From Polytrichum commune (lineage: Eukaryota; Streptophyta; Polytrichopsida; Polytrichales; Polytrichaceae): a stretch of 64,000 nt of DNA. Shown here in pieces: positions 22,016 through 33,000 of this stretch. The number at the start of each line of letters is the position of its first letter. Positions within the stretch are counted from its first letter, which is position 1. Under the pieces are notes generated by a model. It was not told the origin of the DNA, did not search any database, and saw nothing but the letters and a program-made list of their open reading frames with translations. Where the stretch lies: NCBI GenBank assembly GCA_950295325.1, contig OX485806.1:31002001-31066000 (forward strand). Reading direction: 5' to 3'. Position numbers and translations under genes: made by a program.

Positions 22016-24494
22016 CTATTTGGCCACAGTATGGGCAACCTGATGCTGAGACATTGTTGTAGTTGCAAACGATTGCTGTTTCTTCAAAAAAAAGGCGAAT
22101 GACAGCAGTGTCTCATTCTCCTCCACAACCTGGAAAACTTAGAATTTGTGAGAAATCAAGAACAAATATTCATCATACACAACAATTGCTGCCCCTAAGC
22201 TTGGGAGGTCTGTACGAAGCATACCTGGGCTGCAAAATGCTGCGCAACAGCTGGTACAAGCTCTTCCTGAAACAAGCAGCCAGATAAAATCAAATGTCCA
22301 CATGCTTTTATAAGGAACGACTTCAACGACTTCTTACTGGAAGGTGAAGTCTAGAAATATAACAAAGGCACAAGATCCTGTCTAACAAGCCCCAAACAGC
22401 AAACAGCCGAAACTTAAAAGCGACGTCCATTGCTATTGCTTCAAATATGCACGCTGATGGATTAATGGAGCAGGTCAGGTGCAATTTTAGAATGACTCAC
22501 ATGCATCTTCCAGAAAAGCCTTCACAGGTGTCACTTATTCTTACTACTGTAATATAGCCAATTTGCACCTCCCTCAGGATTGACAAGTCCGATTGTGCAT
22601 TTACTTACCTTGCAGCCGCTCGTAACTTCCCTCAGGTTGTAGACCCGACGATACCGCTGTAATGAAGATGTCTGTCACCGATGATGACATAATGAGTAAC
22701 CAAATCAGACAATATGACACCAAGCAGGGTCTCCATAAATGGAAAATAGGAAGAAAACAGAAGCAGAGACAATGGCGAAAACTAATTTATCAGGTCAGGT
22801 ACTCAAGCTCACCTCAAGCTTGGAGAGATCCACTCGCAGAGGGCGTCTTGTGCTTCTACAGGGCAGAGATAGCTTTGGCTCGTGATTGACCTCCTGCAAA
22901 CACTCAGACTGACAGTGTCACACCTGTTCAAAATCTGGAGACAATGAAGCTGGCTCCAACTGCTCATAGAATAAAGGCCCATGGTAGACTTCCTACAACT
23001 TTCAGAGGCATTTTGTCAAAATTGCAAGGATCTCATCTCCCAGCATAAATTTTGTTAAAAGCTTGCTCACCATGGAACTGTTCTCTTCCTGCATTTGATT
23101 TTGAGCTGCAACCGGCTGCTCTGGAGCAATTGCTCGAACAAGACGCCTTTTATCCCCAGATTCTTGAGAGGTCTGCTAATCAAATTGCACCTTTCAGTCA
23201 AAAACCTATAACAAAATACCTTTCATCACCCTAGGACGCAATGCCCAACTTGATGAAAAGGGCCTAGGAAACTGAGAAGGTTGTTTCGCAGCTCTTAACA
23301 TACACAGGCGAGTGGCACAGCACATTTTCCACAGGAGCTGAACGCAAACGACGAAGACCTACCTCTCTGCAACTGGGACAGAGATAGAAAGCCGTTGAGT
23401 CCACTTTATTGCCGCCACTGGACTCGCATTCCACATGAACCCAACGCCGACAAGTCCTATTGTCACATCCTACCCACTGGACCAAAAAGAACACACAAAC
23501 CCTTCTCAGAACTACGGCGATAATGGAAGTAGGAGAAGAAGAAGAGAGAGCTCAGTCAACATAGGTCGTCAAGACTTTCCATTCAAAATGCCGGCGGACT
23601 TCATGGCAAGAAGAAATAAGTCGTGTGCTTATCGGTGGAAAACCACTGATTGATAAGGTACCTCTTTTCCGTCGAAGCTGTCGGGGTCCTTCTCGCGATA
23701 TATTTGAACACAGAAGGGACAATACTTTCCCTGCAAATTTCGTGTCCAATACGAAGAAACATCAACTGTCAGGTTCCTCCCACACTAGCGACATAATGGA
23801 CACTCGACTCCCTTCAATATTAGCAATGGAACCCTTCTGCTTTTTATTTGATTGTCTTTGAACCGTTTCCTGAGCACATTTACTTGTGAGTCGATGTCTG
23901 TTTCTCTAACGTCCTGTTGGAAGGAGGCGAGACAATCACCTACCTGATCATAATTGATTTTACAAGCATTACAAAGCGTAACATAATTCGGCTCCTTGTG
24001 GCTCCCGTAATTCCGTACATGCCACCGACAAGTCCTGCAGTCATCGGCACGGTAAGTTTGAAGTGGCCTTTTTCTCAAATGCGGATGGATCCATTAGCTG
24101 ATGAAGAAGTGTAATAACCTTTGCAAAGATTATTCTGTACCGCTTCTATTTCTGCCACCTAGCTAAGTAGAAGATGCTGTTGGATAGGAAGGCATGCAAG
24201 GTTTTCCAATTCGTTAAAGTTGCCTCCAGATTGTACAATGCACACCAATCCTATGAAGAAGAACCTCATCTCATTCAAAGGTACGGCATCTCCTCTCGCA
24301 CCTTCGTCCGTACGAAGCAAATGGTCGAATATTTGCCGAACAAGAACCGCTTGGAACTTCAACTTAACTACTAACAGACACACAGATCGTGAGAAACGAG
24401 AAATAGTGGGAGGACAAGGCAAAGAAACTCACGGTCCATCTCCGGGAGATGTCCGCTTGCAATGAGGATTAGAGCAAAGCTGCCGCGAAAACAT
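22016..24494 (-). CDS. Zinc-finger/PHD/SAP30-domain protein, Sin3-HDAC type (complete, 10 exons)
   Basis: Predicted nuclear chromatin protein of 268 residues. Exons 24494-24433, 24034-23944, 23730-23662, 23476-23363, 23172-23071, 22992-22924, 22893-22813, 22671-22609, 22266-22225 and 22129-22016 all join in frame, nearly all in phase 0, with GT-AG introns. Residues 7-45 form a GATA-like Cys module (CSNPHC, then LCNAC). Residues 55-110 are a canonical C4HC3 PHD finger: C55/C58, C78/C83, H88/C91, C107/C110, with WVHVEC. A linker leads to VDLSKLE (190-196) and RYRRVYNL, followed by EELVPAVAQHF and ETLLSFAFFLK, which matches the SAP30 Sin3-binding domain. SAP30 tethers Sin3 to histone deacetylases, and PHD fingers commonly read histone H3 tails. 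The start ATG at 24494 follows an in-frame TGA. I am sure of the PHD and SAP30 calls; the first Cys module is less certain. Confidence 0.88.
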
Positions 24495-25660
24495 TGTTCA
24501 CAGTTGGACAGCACATAAACAATCTGCCGTGCGCTATCCAATCAATCAATCAACCGGCGGCGGCTACAATCTGACTCCCATTTGTTGATCACGCTCTGTG
24601 CCACAACTGTTGATGCCTTCGTAAGCGGACCGAGTAGTCTGTGCTTCCCATTCGCATAAACATAAAACAAAAACAATACAATCCCCCGCGACACGGAAAC
24701 TACTCCTAACTCTATCAAACGCGGACGTTAAGACTCCAACATCATCACCATCATCAACATTCCGAGCTGCTGCTAAAACTTGAACCACCACAAATCCTCA
24801 CTACGCCTTCCTAAGTTGACTTCACATCTGCCTTCCATCACAACATAATCACAGTCTGCACAATTTTACCGGCGATACTATCCAAATTACGCACAACCTC
24901 CGACCACCTCCCTTTACAATGCATAACTATCCGCCACCAAATGCACTCTCCGCCACCTCAAGTCATCAAGAACGCCTATCTCCGACTCCTATTACCGTCC
25001 CTCCCCCTCCCCCTCCCCCTCTCTCTGCAGACCGATGCCGCAGCCTTCAGCGCAAATCAAAAACTAAAGACCACCACCGCCGACACTTGTCAATTGTGGC
25101 CTCCGAGCGCGAGGTGGCGGGAAAGGCGAGGGAGGGAGGGCGAGGGTTTAACAACAATGGACGGACGGACAGACGGACAGAAAGACAGAAAGAGAAAGAA
25201 ACAGCAGCGGACAGCGACGGAAACGAGCGAGCAGGCAGCGTAGAAACAAGAAAAGGAAGCGCAGCAGCGGCAGGAGAGGCGGGATGGAAAGCCAGCGCGA
25301 GACGAAGATGCCTAATTTTCTCCCTTTCTCTGCACCCTCCCCGCAACTTTCCCTTTCCCTTTCTCCCCTTCCCTTCCCTTCCCTTCCCTTCCCTTCCCTT
25401 CCCTCTTCAGTCGCCTCACAGAAAGAAGACAAAAATGCCACGAGTTGGTGGCGCTCGCAAGGAGAGCCCCCCCTCGGCCCTCCCCCGGGCCCGGCGTCGC
25501 CCGTCCCTGAACACGGGCAGTACCGCCCGCGCCCGTCGTCGGTCAGCTTCCTTTTCATCCATTTCTGTCTCTCTCTTTCCGCTCATCCATCCATCCATCC
25601 CTCCCCTAACGACAAAGCTAGCCTGTGGTTTTGGTTGAGAGGTCACACCACTCTCTAGTG
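24495..25660 (-). promoter_or_regulatory. CpG- and CT-rich island upstream of the zinc-finger/SAP30 gene
   Basis: This stretch separates the start codon from AT-rich repeat DNA and is unusually rich in CpG and pyrimidines. It holds a CCCTT tandem at about 25,345-25,402, GGACGGACAGACGGACAG-like sequence at about 25,159, and a CATC tandem at about 25,585-25,600. Long ORFs on both strands (for example 24,919-25,638) are low-complexity and overlap each other, so I read the region as promoter and 5' UTR and not as a gene. A divergent plus-strand transcript cannot be excluded. Confidence 0.5.
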
Positions 25661-25721
25661 GCAAGTATTATGTTCCTTACTTACAAACAAGACTCGTAGA
25701 CGGAGAGGGAACCCTCGTACA

Positions 25722-25855
25722 CAAGCATACCTCTCTCATCCATCCAACATGAAAACATCGCCCCCAAGCATACCTCTCTCATCCATCCAACATGAAAGCA
25801 TGACCCCCAAGCATACCTCTCTCATCCATCCGACATGAAAACATGCCCCCCCCCT
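25722..25855. repeat. Three tandem ~44 bp units
   Basis: The unit CAAGCATACCTCTCTCATCC followed by ATCCAACATGAAAACAT and GCCCCC occurs three times in a row with only a few substitutions. It is at the outer edge of the CpG island. Confidence 0.85.
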
Positions 25856-27079
25856 CCCTTGTTGCCGATTCATCTCAAATGACCTCGAGCATACTAATTG
25901 GGGTTCTATACAACTTTTTAGAAAAACAACACCCAGGTTGCATGTTATTTCATGGCTTTGATGTTGGATAAATGAGAGATATCCTCGTATATGAATACCA
26001 TAGTATCTTTATCACTTTCTATTTATACAAGAATAAGTATTTGTGGTTTTTATTTTAGATTCAACGATCCCGCCTTTTAAGGAAATCTCATTTTTCATAT
26101 TCAATTTAAAATACAATCTCCAAAAAAATCGGTTTTCTAGAAAATATTTTTATTAGTGCCAAAGTGGTGAAGGTTCTATGAATTTCCCTTTCTCCCTTGC
26201 AAACAAGGGTGGCCAACTTAAAATGTTGTTCAACGTGTAATGAGGATGTGTATATCTTCAATGGGCTTCTTCGAATTGGCCATCCTTTTCGTCTATCCAT
26301 GACTTCTCTACAACAAAAGTAGATGTTATTTTGGTTGAGAAGGGGATCAAATCCCTAGCAAGTGGAATACTAACAAGACTCGAATGGTTGAGTGTGGTTG
26401 GTGACTCAATACAACGATCAACGTGTCATTAATGTTTGTATCTTCAAATATGATCTCCTTCGAAGTTGCTCCTCCATTTTCATCTAATCCTTTCCGTTCA
26501 TCCATCTCTCAGCTCATTACAAAGGTAGATGTGATTCTGGTCAAGAGAGGGTCCACAACTCAAGTGGAATACAAGGCTTGCACACGACAATGCCCAACTC
26601 AAAGGGGTGACCAACATGTACCCAATCAAATGGGCTTCTCTCAAACCTGGCATGATTTTACACATATATGGATGTTATTTGGGTTGAGAGGGGTCCATAA
26701 CTAACACCTCTAGCAAGTTTTAGCGAGAGCATAAACACATTAGGGTTCATCAACTCAAATAACAACCACTAGATAACTATATATTTGTCTCTACTTGTTT
26801 TCGGTGGGGGGTGAGAATCAAAATGAAAGTTAGGGAACATAATCACGAGTACCTAAGTTACTATAACATGTACCCAAAAAGAAAACAATGACTACAAGGG
26901 CTCAATCGCATCTCAGTAAGCAAGGTTCAAGGAAGGAAAGCTAGCCCTAGCCCTAGCCCTAGCCCATATAGCCCATAGCCATAGCCTACCCTCCTCCAAC
27001 TTTGCACACTTGACCTATGTTTGAAGGCACCCTCCCTATCTAGACCATTTCCATGATTACATCTAGAATCTACCAATAG
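25856..27079. other. AT-rich intergenic DNA with a telomere-variant run
   Basis: No gene recognised. At about 26,941-26,968 there is a CTAGCCCTAGCCCTAGCCC run (GGGCTA unit), which differs from the standard plant CCCTAAA telomere repeat. Segments at 26,310-26,400 and 26,515-26,720 share GTAGATGTTATTTTGGTTGA-like words followed by GAGGGGTC, indicating a local duplication. Confidence 0.5.
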
Positions 27080-27945
27080 TATTCCAATGTGTGGGACCAT
27101 ACACCATCCCCCATGGATTTATAAACCCTATATATAGATCACGTATAAGTCCTACATATTTGGGATGGGTAGGTACACCATACATGCATGCATGCATGTG
27201 TATATAATAGCAGTATTCCAATACATGGGACCATACACCATCCCCCGTGGATTTACAAACCCTATATATAGATCACTCATAAGTCGTACATATTTGGGAT
27301 GGGTAGGTACACCATACATGCATGCATGTATATATAATAGTAGTATTCCAATACATGAGACCATACACCATTCCCCATGGACTTATAGTACCTCTATGTA
27401 GATCACTTTTATTATATATGTGGTACATAGTTGGGAGGGGTAGGCACGCCATCCATATAATGAATGCACCTGTGCATACATACATACATGCCATCATTAT
27501 TCTAATGTGTAGGCCCATTGTCGTTCACCGTTTCCATGGGTTTGTAATACCTATGTATAGATACCTTACACCTACGTAACACACAATTGGGATGGGTAGG
27601 TACACCATGCATGTAACAAATACATCCATACATACATATGCGAATATGTGGCACCATACACCATCCGCCATCCACCATGTATGTATAGTACTTGGACGTA
27701 TATCATTTATAGGTAGTATGAAGTTGGGATGGATAGGGATCCTAGACATAAAACGAATACACCCATGCATACACACATCATACATATCAATATCATTCCA
27801 ATGTATGGGCCCACCATTCACCATCTCCATGGATGTATGATTCCTATATATGGTTTCATTATACCTAATAGTTGGTACACATTTGGGATGTATAGGTACA
27901 CCATGCATTTACATATGTATGTATGTATGCATGCATGTATACAAT
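27080..27945 (+). repeat. ~140 bp tandem array, about six units
   Basis: Units starting near 27,086, 27,218, 27,348, 27,502, 27,645 and 27,797 share CCAATGTGTGGGACCATACA, then CACCATC.CCCATGGATTT, CCTATATATAGATCA, TTTGGGATGGGTAGGTACAC and a TGCATG microsatellite. The first three are closest to each other, and divergence rises to the right. All ORFs here repeat the same peptide and are not genes. Confidence 0.9.
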
Positions 27946-29665
27946 TCTAACAACATAGATATTTGATGAGTCTACCAATGATGTTAAGTTAGATATGATA
28001 CACCATCCAAATCTTTGTTCTCGTGTTGTGGAATTAGTCACGCATGGGCTCGCCGGCACTAGGCCATATATTTAATGCATAAATAGCCTAACTAATCATC
28101 CCACTGTCCACAATCTGCTGCATGGTTTCTCTCGGATCCCCTCTCATTTTTTAACCCAACAAATGCACCCCACCAATGGTTGGTTGCCACGTGTCAAAAT
28201 GGTACAACAAGTACCTCTCAGGTAGATGGATCTTAAATGGTTACTTATCCAACAAGCCCACTTCACCTAAGATATAAAAACACGCGATTAAGGCCGTTTT
28301 ATAAACGTGACCAAATGCCACGAGAAAAATGTAGTTGGTTTTAGATGTCACGTAGGACGGCAATCCAAAGACCGTGATCAAGAGAAAGCCACGTCTTATT
28401 TTAAAAGCCATGGTGACCGGACATAGTGTAAAGCGGACTTAGACCAGGGCGAAGTGTTTCAACGAGAACAAAGCAATGTTACCAATAATTATTTATTGAA
28501 AATGAGTATTGGAACCAAGCATTGTTCAAAATGTGTTTCTTTTTTGAACAGGGTAGCCTTGTTTTATGCTAAGACAACCTATTTGTGTTCTATTGCCACA
28601 AAACATGGGTGAGAGCACCGAATATTATCCAATCTCAACATGTAGAAATTCATTCATTTTCTCGTCCATTCACGACATGCTCATCCATCGTTGCTTTTAT
28701 GACTTATGACCTTGTGTAAAATGAAGCGGGACCGCCACTTGTTTTGCGACCAGCAAGAGCTTTAGAAATCGGTGGCATGGTCGCTGGTCATTAGTGTAAA
28801 TGTGCAGTTTGTACGTGATGGTTATCAAATGTGAACCATTGAGGTCGTAGACTCTTTCATCAAAATGTCCATAGCTCATATGAATACCTTGCTCATTATC
28901 AAAGTTGAGATTCTTTTACTTATTAGATAATCATATACCCCCACCCACCCACGCACATACAGTTCTATCGACTATTAAACATATGATAACTAGTAATATA
29001 ATATTATTAGCATGTAGTACAATATCATCTCAACACATGTCATTTTAGTATACATTCTTGGAGCAACACATAACCACATACCAAACAAATACATATACAT
29101 GATAAGTAAAGTAATATAAAGTAATGTAGTTGAATAAGGGTTCTCTACATTAGAAAAGGGATTTTTATCCACAACACGAGCCAAGGGGAGTTGAAACATG
29201 TTCCCATATGTTTGTAGTTGATTCTTCCCAATGAAATCTTGCTAGAGTAATTGAGGGTTAATCTCCAACCCTAATGTAGGGGTTAATGTGGCTTACATGA
29301 TAACAATTGGACATAACAATGTTGGGTCTTAGTGTCTTCATTCTCCATGGCACGTGGCTTGAAACTTCTACACAACGCTAACTTAAACGAAATTGCAGAG
29401 CCCTAATAATAACTCATGAGCATTGGTGTGATTCAAGTAGTAACTGGCCGCCGCACTAAAGTTCAAAACTATCGAACCTAGTGATACTTCATTGATGTTG
29501 ATAAAACTTTTATATGTACAAAGATGATAAAATAATTTGATTCAATTTATTCTCGTGAAATGGAAATTATGTAGATTGACATTGATCATAGTCACATTGG
29601 AGTTTTAGATGAACACCTCACCTTTAAAAGATAGGGTCGGTCGGACCTCCAATGTCTTTTGTCCC
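27946..29665. other. AT-rich intergenic DNA, no gene recognised
   Basis: The segment 28,290-28,460 resembles 5,400-5,530 (GGCAATCCAA.GACC, then AGTGT.AAGC..ACTTAGAC) and may be part of a TIR element together with related sequence near 28,700-28,800. No coding signal is seen. Confidence 0.4.
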
Positions 29666-29790
29666 ATAGTAAACTACATATTGTATTCAGTGTCATGTGG
29701 TAATTTATGTCAACGTAGTATCTTTTGTGATGGCACTTCTTATGAATGAGTTCACAAGTATTGGTATCCCAACTTATATATTTCGTTCAT
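29666..29790 (-). mobile_element. Family B right-end fragment, inverted
   Basis: The sequence from AAACTACATATTGTATTCAG through GTGTCATGTGG and CTTCTTATGAATGAGTT is the reverse complement of the right part of the family B element at 16,620-16,705. The left end is not present. Confidence 0.55.
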
Positions 29791-29917
29791 CCAAATGTCA
29801 ACATTGAAGCATCCTAACATAAGCGAATTTGTTTAGAAGTGCTCTAACATTCTTGGTTTTTCCTTCATTCAAAACACAACATTCGTGGTCCATCTTCTCT
29901 CTACCCTGTGTCCCATG

Positions 29918-30034
29918 ACCAAAGTTTTATGAAAAAATTAGGGTTTCATATTTATCGTGGTCATGGCTTCTAACAGCTGACCATGACCATGAGAAACCCT
30001 AACATCATTTTATTTTTCATGGCCGTTGGTCTTG
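29918..30034. repeat. Foldback (imperfect ~50 bp inverted repeat)
   Basis: Arms around TTAGGGTTTC...GTGGTCATGG and CCATGACCATGAGAAACCCTAA flank a 15 nt centre (CTTCTAACAGCTGA region). The outer parts (ATGACCAAAGTTTTATGAAA and TTTCATGGCCGTTGGTC) continue the pairing with a few mismatches. It has the form of a small foldback MITE or hairpin precursor. Confidence 0.75.
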
Positions 30035-33000
30035 TGTGTGAAATGAACGATCCTTGAGGTTTTCATTTTCGAAAGGAGGTAACATTGTTTGAGCTCAGTC
30101 TACCACTCACAAACATGTGTCGTCTCTTCACCTCTCGACCCTATAATAGAGAAAACTATCAAACAAATTGAGGGTTATTTATGACGTTACCGAAACATTG
30201 GGATTTGATATCTCAACATTATTGTCATGGGAATATGTGAAGTCCACAACATTATATGCATGACTTTCTTTCATAAAGAATTGTTAGGGACGCTCCTTGC
30301 GTGATAATGCCATGTCTTTCAATGCCATGCACCTAATAAGTATATCACGTTTGAGCAATAACTTAATGCTCTACATGTTTCAATGAATTTCCAACGAGTG
30401 TTTGTGCAAACTCCTAACAACGTTTGTTGATATGGGTGTGAGTTAGAATATGTTTAAACACCAATCTTATTGTTGGGTCGCGCATCTTTGATGTTTATAT
30501 TGTGGTGGTCCGAGATGACCCTAAATTGCTAGATGACAGTGGAGAACTACCCAAACCAGATGGAGTGGTTGGCGGTTCGATTCCTGGCCGTGAAATCGTC
30601 TCTCTACTTGACAAAAACTAGTCAGGTGGTCAAGCGCCACTTGTGTTCCAAAAGAAGAAGAAGAAAAGTTTATATTGTGGTGTTATACCCCCCCCCCCCA
30701 GTTGCTAAAAGGGACTTCCTCTTACATAAGGTAAATGAGTTTGCAGAGTTAGTCAAGGGCGTTGTGTTTGACACACGAGGAGTGATTGGAGGTGCCTACC
30801 TCTTTAAATAAGCAACACAAGTTAGTTGGGCGTTATGTATTAACATTCAACTTTGGGGGTTCTAATACTAGGGTCTATGGTGTTGTCGTGATGTTTAGGT
30901 TGGTAAGATGGGGAGTTGGTGGGTTTCAAGTCTTCTTTAATCGAGCATGAGTAGGGTGAGGTATTTGATAACTATTTAGTGAATTGTTAAATGCATGCAT
31001 GAGTGGGCATGAGGGGATGCAACGTACTCAAACATTTGAGCAATAGTAAATGCATGGATACCTCTCCGGATGCCGAAAACCACAAGAATGACGAACATGA
31101 CAAACCATCCAACATCTTCTAGTGTATTGAAAAATACTTGTTTATTAGGTTTTCGCTTTGTATTGTTACTGCAAGGTCATGATTGAGGCATACAATGAAT
31201 TGATGAAATGTATGTTGGAGTCGTGGGGTAATGGATGCAAGGCTTGGTGATAGATAGGATGTTGGGTTTCATTGGGCAATGCATTGAACACATGTGGTGT
31301 AGGTGAAAGGGTATACGTAGAGGGTGGGAATATGTCGTCCGATGGAACTCTTAAGTGAATTTTGGCGTTCATTACTAGGTTGTCTTGTGTTCTTGAGAGG
31401 GAAAGGACAAGTTTACGATTTTGCCACACCACTTTGTTGTGTATGGCAATCTGGATTTTGTTGATGTGGGGATCAATGCACATGGAGAGGAGTTGGACAC
31501 AAGTGACAAGCGTTTGTTATGGGCATAGGTGGAAAAAGGGTGTGTGTTGGGGGGGGGGGGGGGGAGCGATGACCATATAGTGTGTGTTCCTTTGCCCATG
31601 TTGTTGTTGTATTGTAGTTTGAGTGTTTGTGTAATCTAAGTTTCTATGCATTTCACCGACGACATGAAATAATTGAAATCAATTGGCAGGAACGATGGGA
31701 TTTTTTAGTCATTTTGCAACACATGGATATTGGGGGAGGATGGTGGTCATAAGTTGATGAATATAGTCCACTTGTATGTCAATGTAGGATGGGTGTGGTA
31801 CGCGGTTGTTTTGTGAGTATTTTGGAGTGCCAACAAAAGGTGGTGCATGTAGTTTGCATTACAAAGGTGGTAGGTTCAAGTGATTTGTTAGTTCTATACT
31901 TGGCAAAGTTATTGGCAATGTCATTACGGAGGATTCATAAGTGTGCACAAATGCTAAAGAGGACAACAAAGCTTTTGGGAAGGAGAGGTATGGAGAGATG
32001 GCACATATGAGTAATATGCGATTGATAATGACGTATAGGGTTCCCTAAAAAACAATTGGGTTCAAATCTCATGTGTTGCAACCCAAGAAGAATAGCTACA
32101 ATAACACAACAAACTCTTGGAAATCATGTTGTATCCCTATATAACCAACATATTTACCATATTATTGATGCAACTACAACCCAAATATACAATAAAAAGG
32201 GGTTCAATTTTTAAGTATGGTAAGCCCACACTTGTCCTAGAGCCATGCTCTATAAATCCGTTTTGTGTTCACATATGAACTTGTGGCTATAATCAAGGGT
32301 GGAACATCTCTCTCCCTCTATCTATCACTTGTAAGCTCGTCCAACAAATGTTTTCCACAATCCCCACAATGGCAACAATCGTTGCCCCTGTGCTCAACAA
32401 CAACTACCTAGTTTCCTCACCGTATTAGTGGAATTTGAGTATCCTCTAATATTTCAAAATTTATATATACCCAATGGGTATCCAACAGTATCAACAAAAA
32501 TTTCTCGCTCGCTTAGACCCCAACCCCAAATACCCATATCCGAATTTTGAAACCCCGATATTTTTTCTTGTCATGAATATTTTTTTGTTTTAGACAATTA
32601 CAACTTTTTTGAATTGTTCATAAATACGCAAGCATTATATGAGAACAAACAAAAAACCAATATGTGATAAAACCCCAATATGAGACATAACAACAAAGTT
32701 GTGGAAGATAATCTCATTGTTGACAAGGTATGGTGGATGATGTCAACCACCTGTTTTTGTCCACAACTGTCAAAATGACTAAAATTACCTCAATAAGATT
32801 GACACACATGCAATACATGTACAAATCGTATTGGCATTCGTAGGTTGACATAGAAAACACACATGAACTTGAAGAAAATTGTTCCATATGTAGTATGGAC
32901 CTCTCAACAAATTTAATATTATATCTAGTTATTGAAAAAATACTAGACTTCCATTTCAAAAACACACACAACTAACACTTCAACTAACACCAAAGTATAT

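Noticed and set aside
24159-24422. 87-codon minus-strand ORF as an extra exon of the zinc-finger/SAP30 gene
   Set aside because: It lies between exons 1 and 2, which already join in phase across it; no flanking splice sites give a better product.
24919-25638. 239-codon plus-strand ORF in the CT-rich island
   Set aside because: Low-complexity Pro/Ser/Arg translation, equally long ORFs in other frames and on the minus strand, and simple tandem repeats explain it. It fits the promoter of the minus-strand zinc-finger/SAP30 gene better.
27165-27908. Several ORFs on both strands
   Set aside because: All are translations of the 140 bp tandem array and its TGCATG microsatellites.
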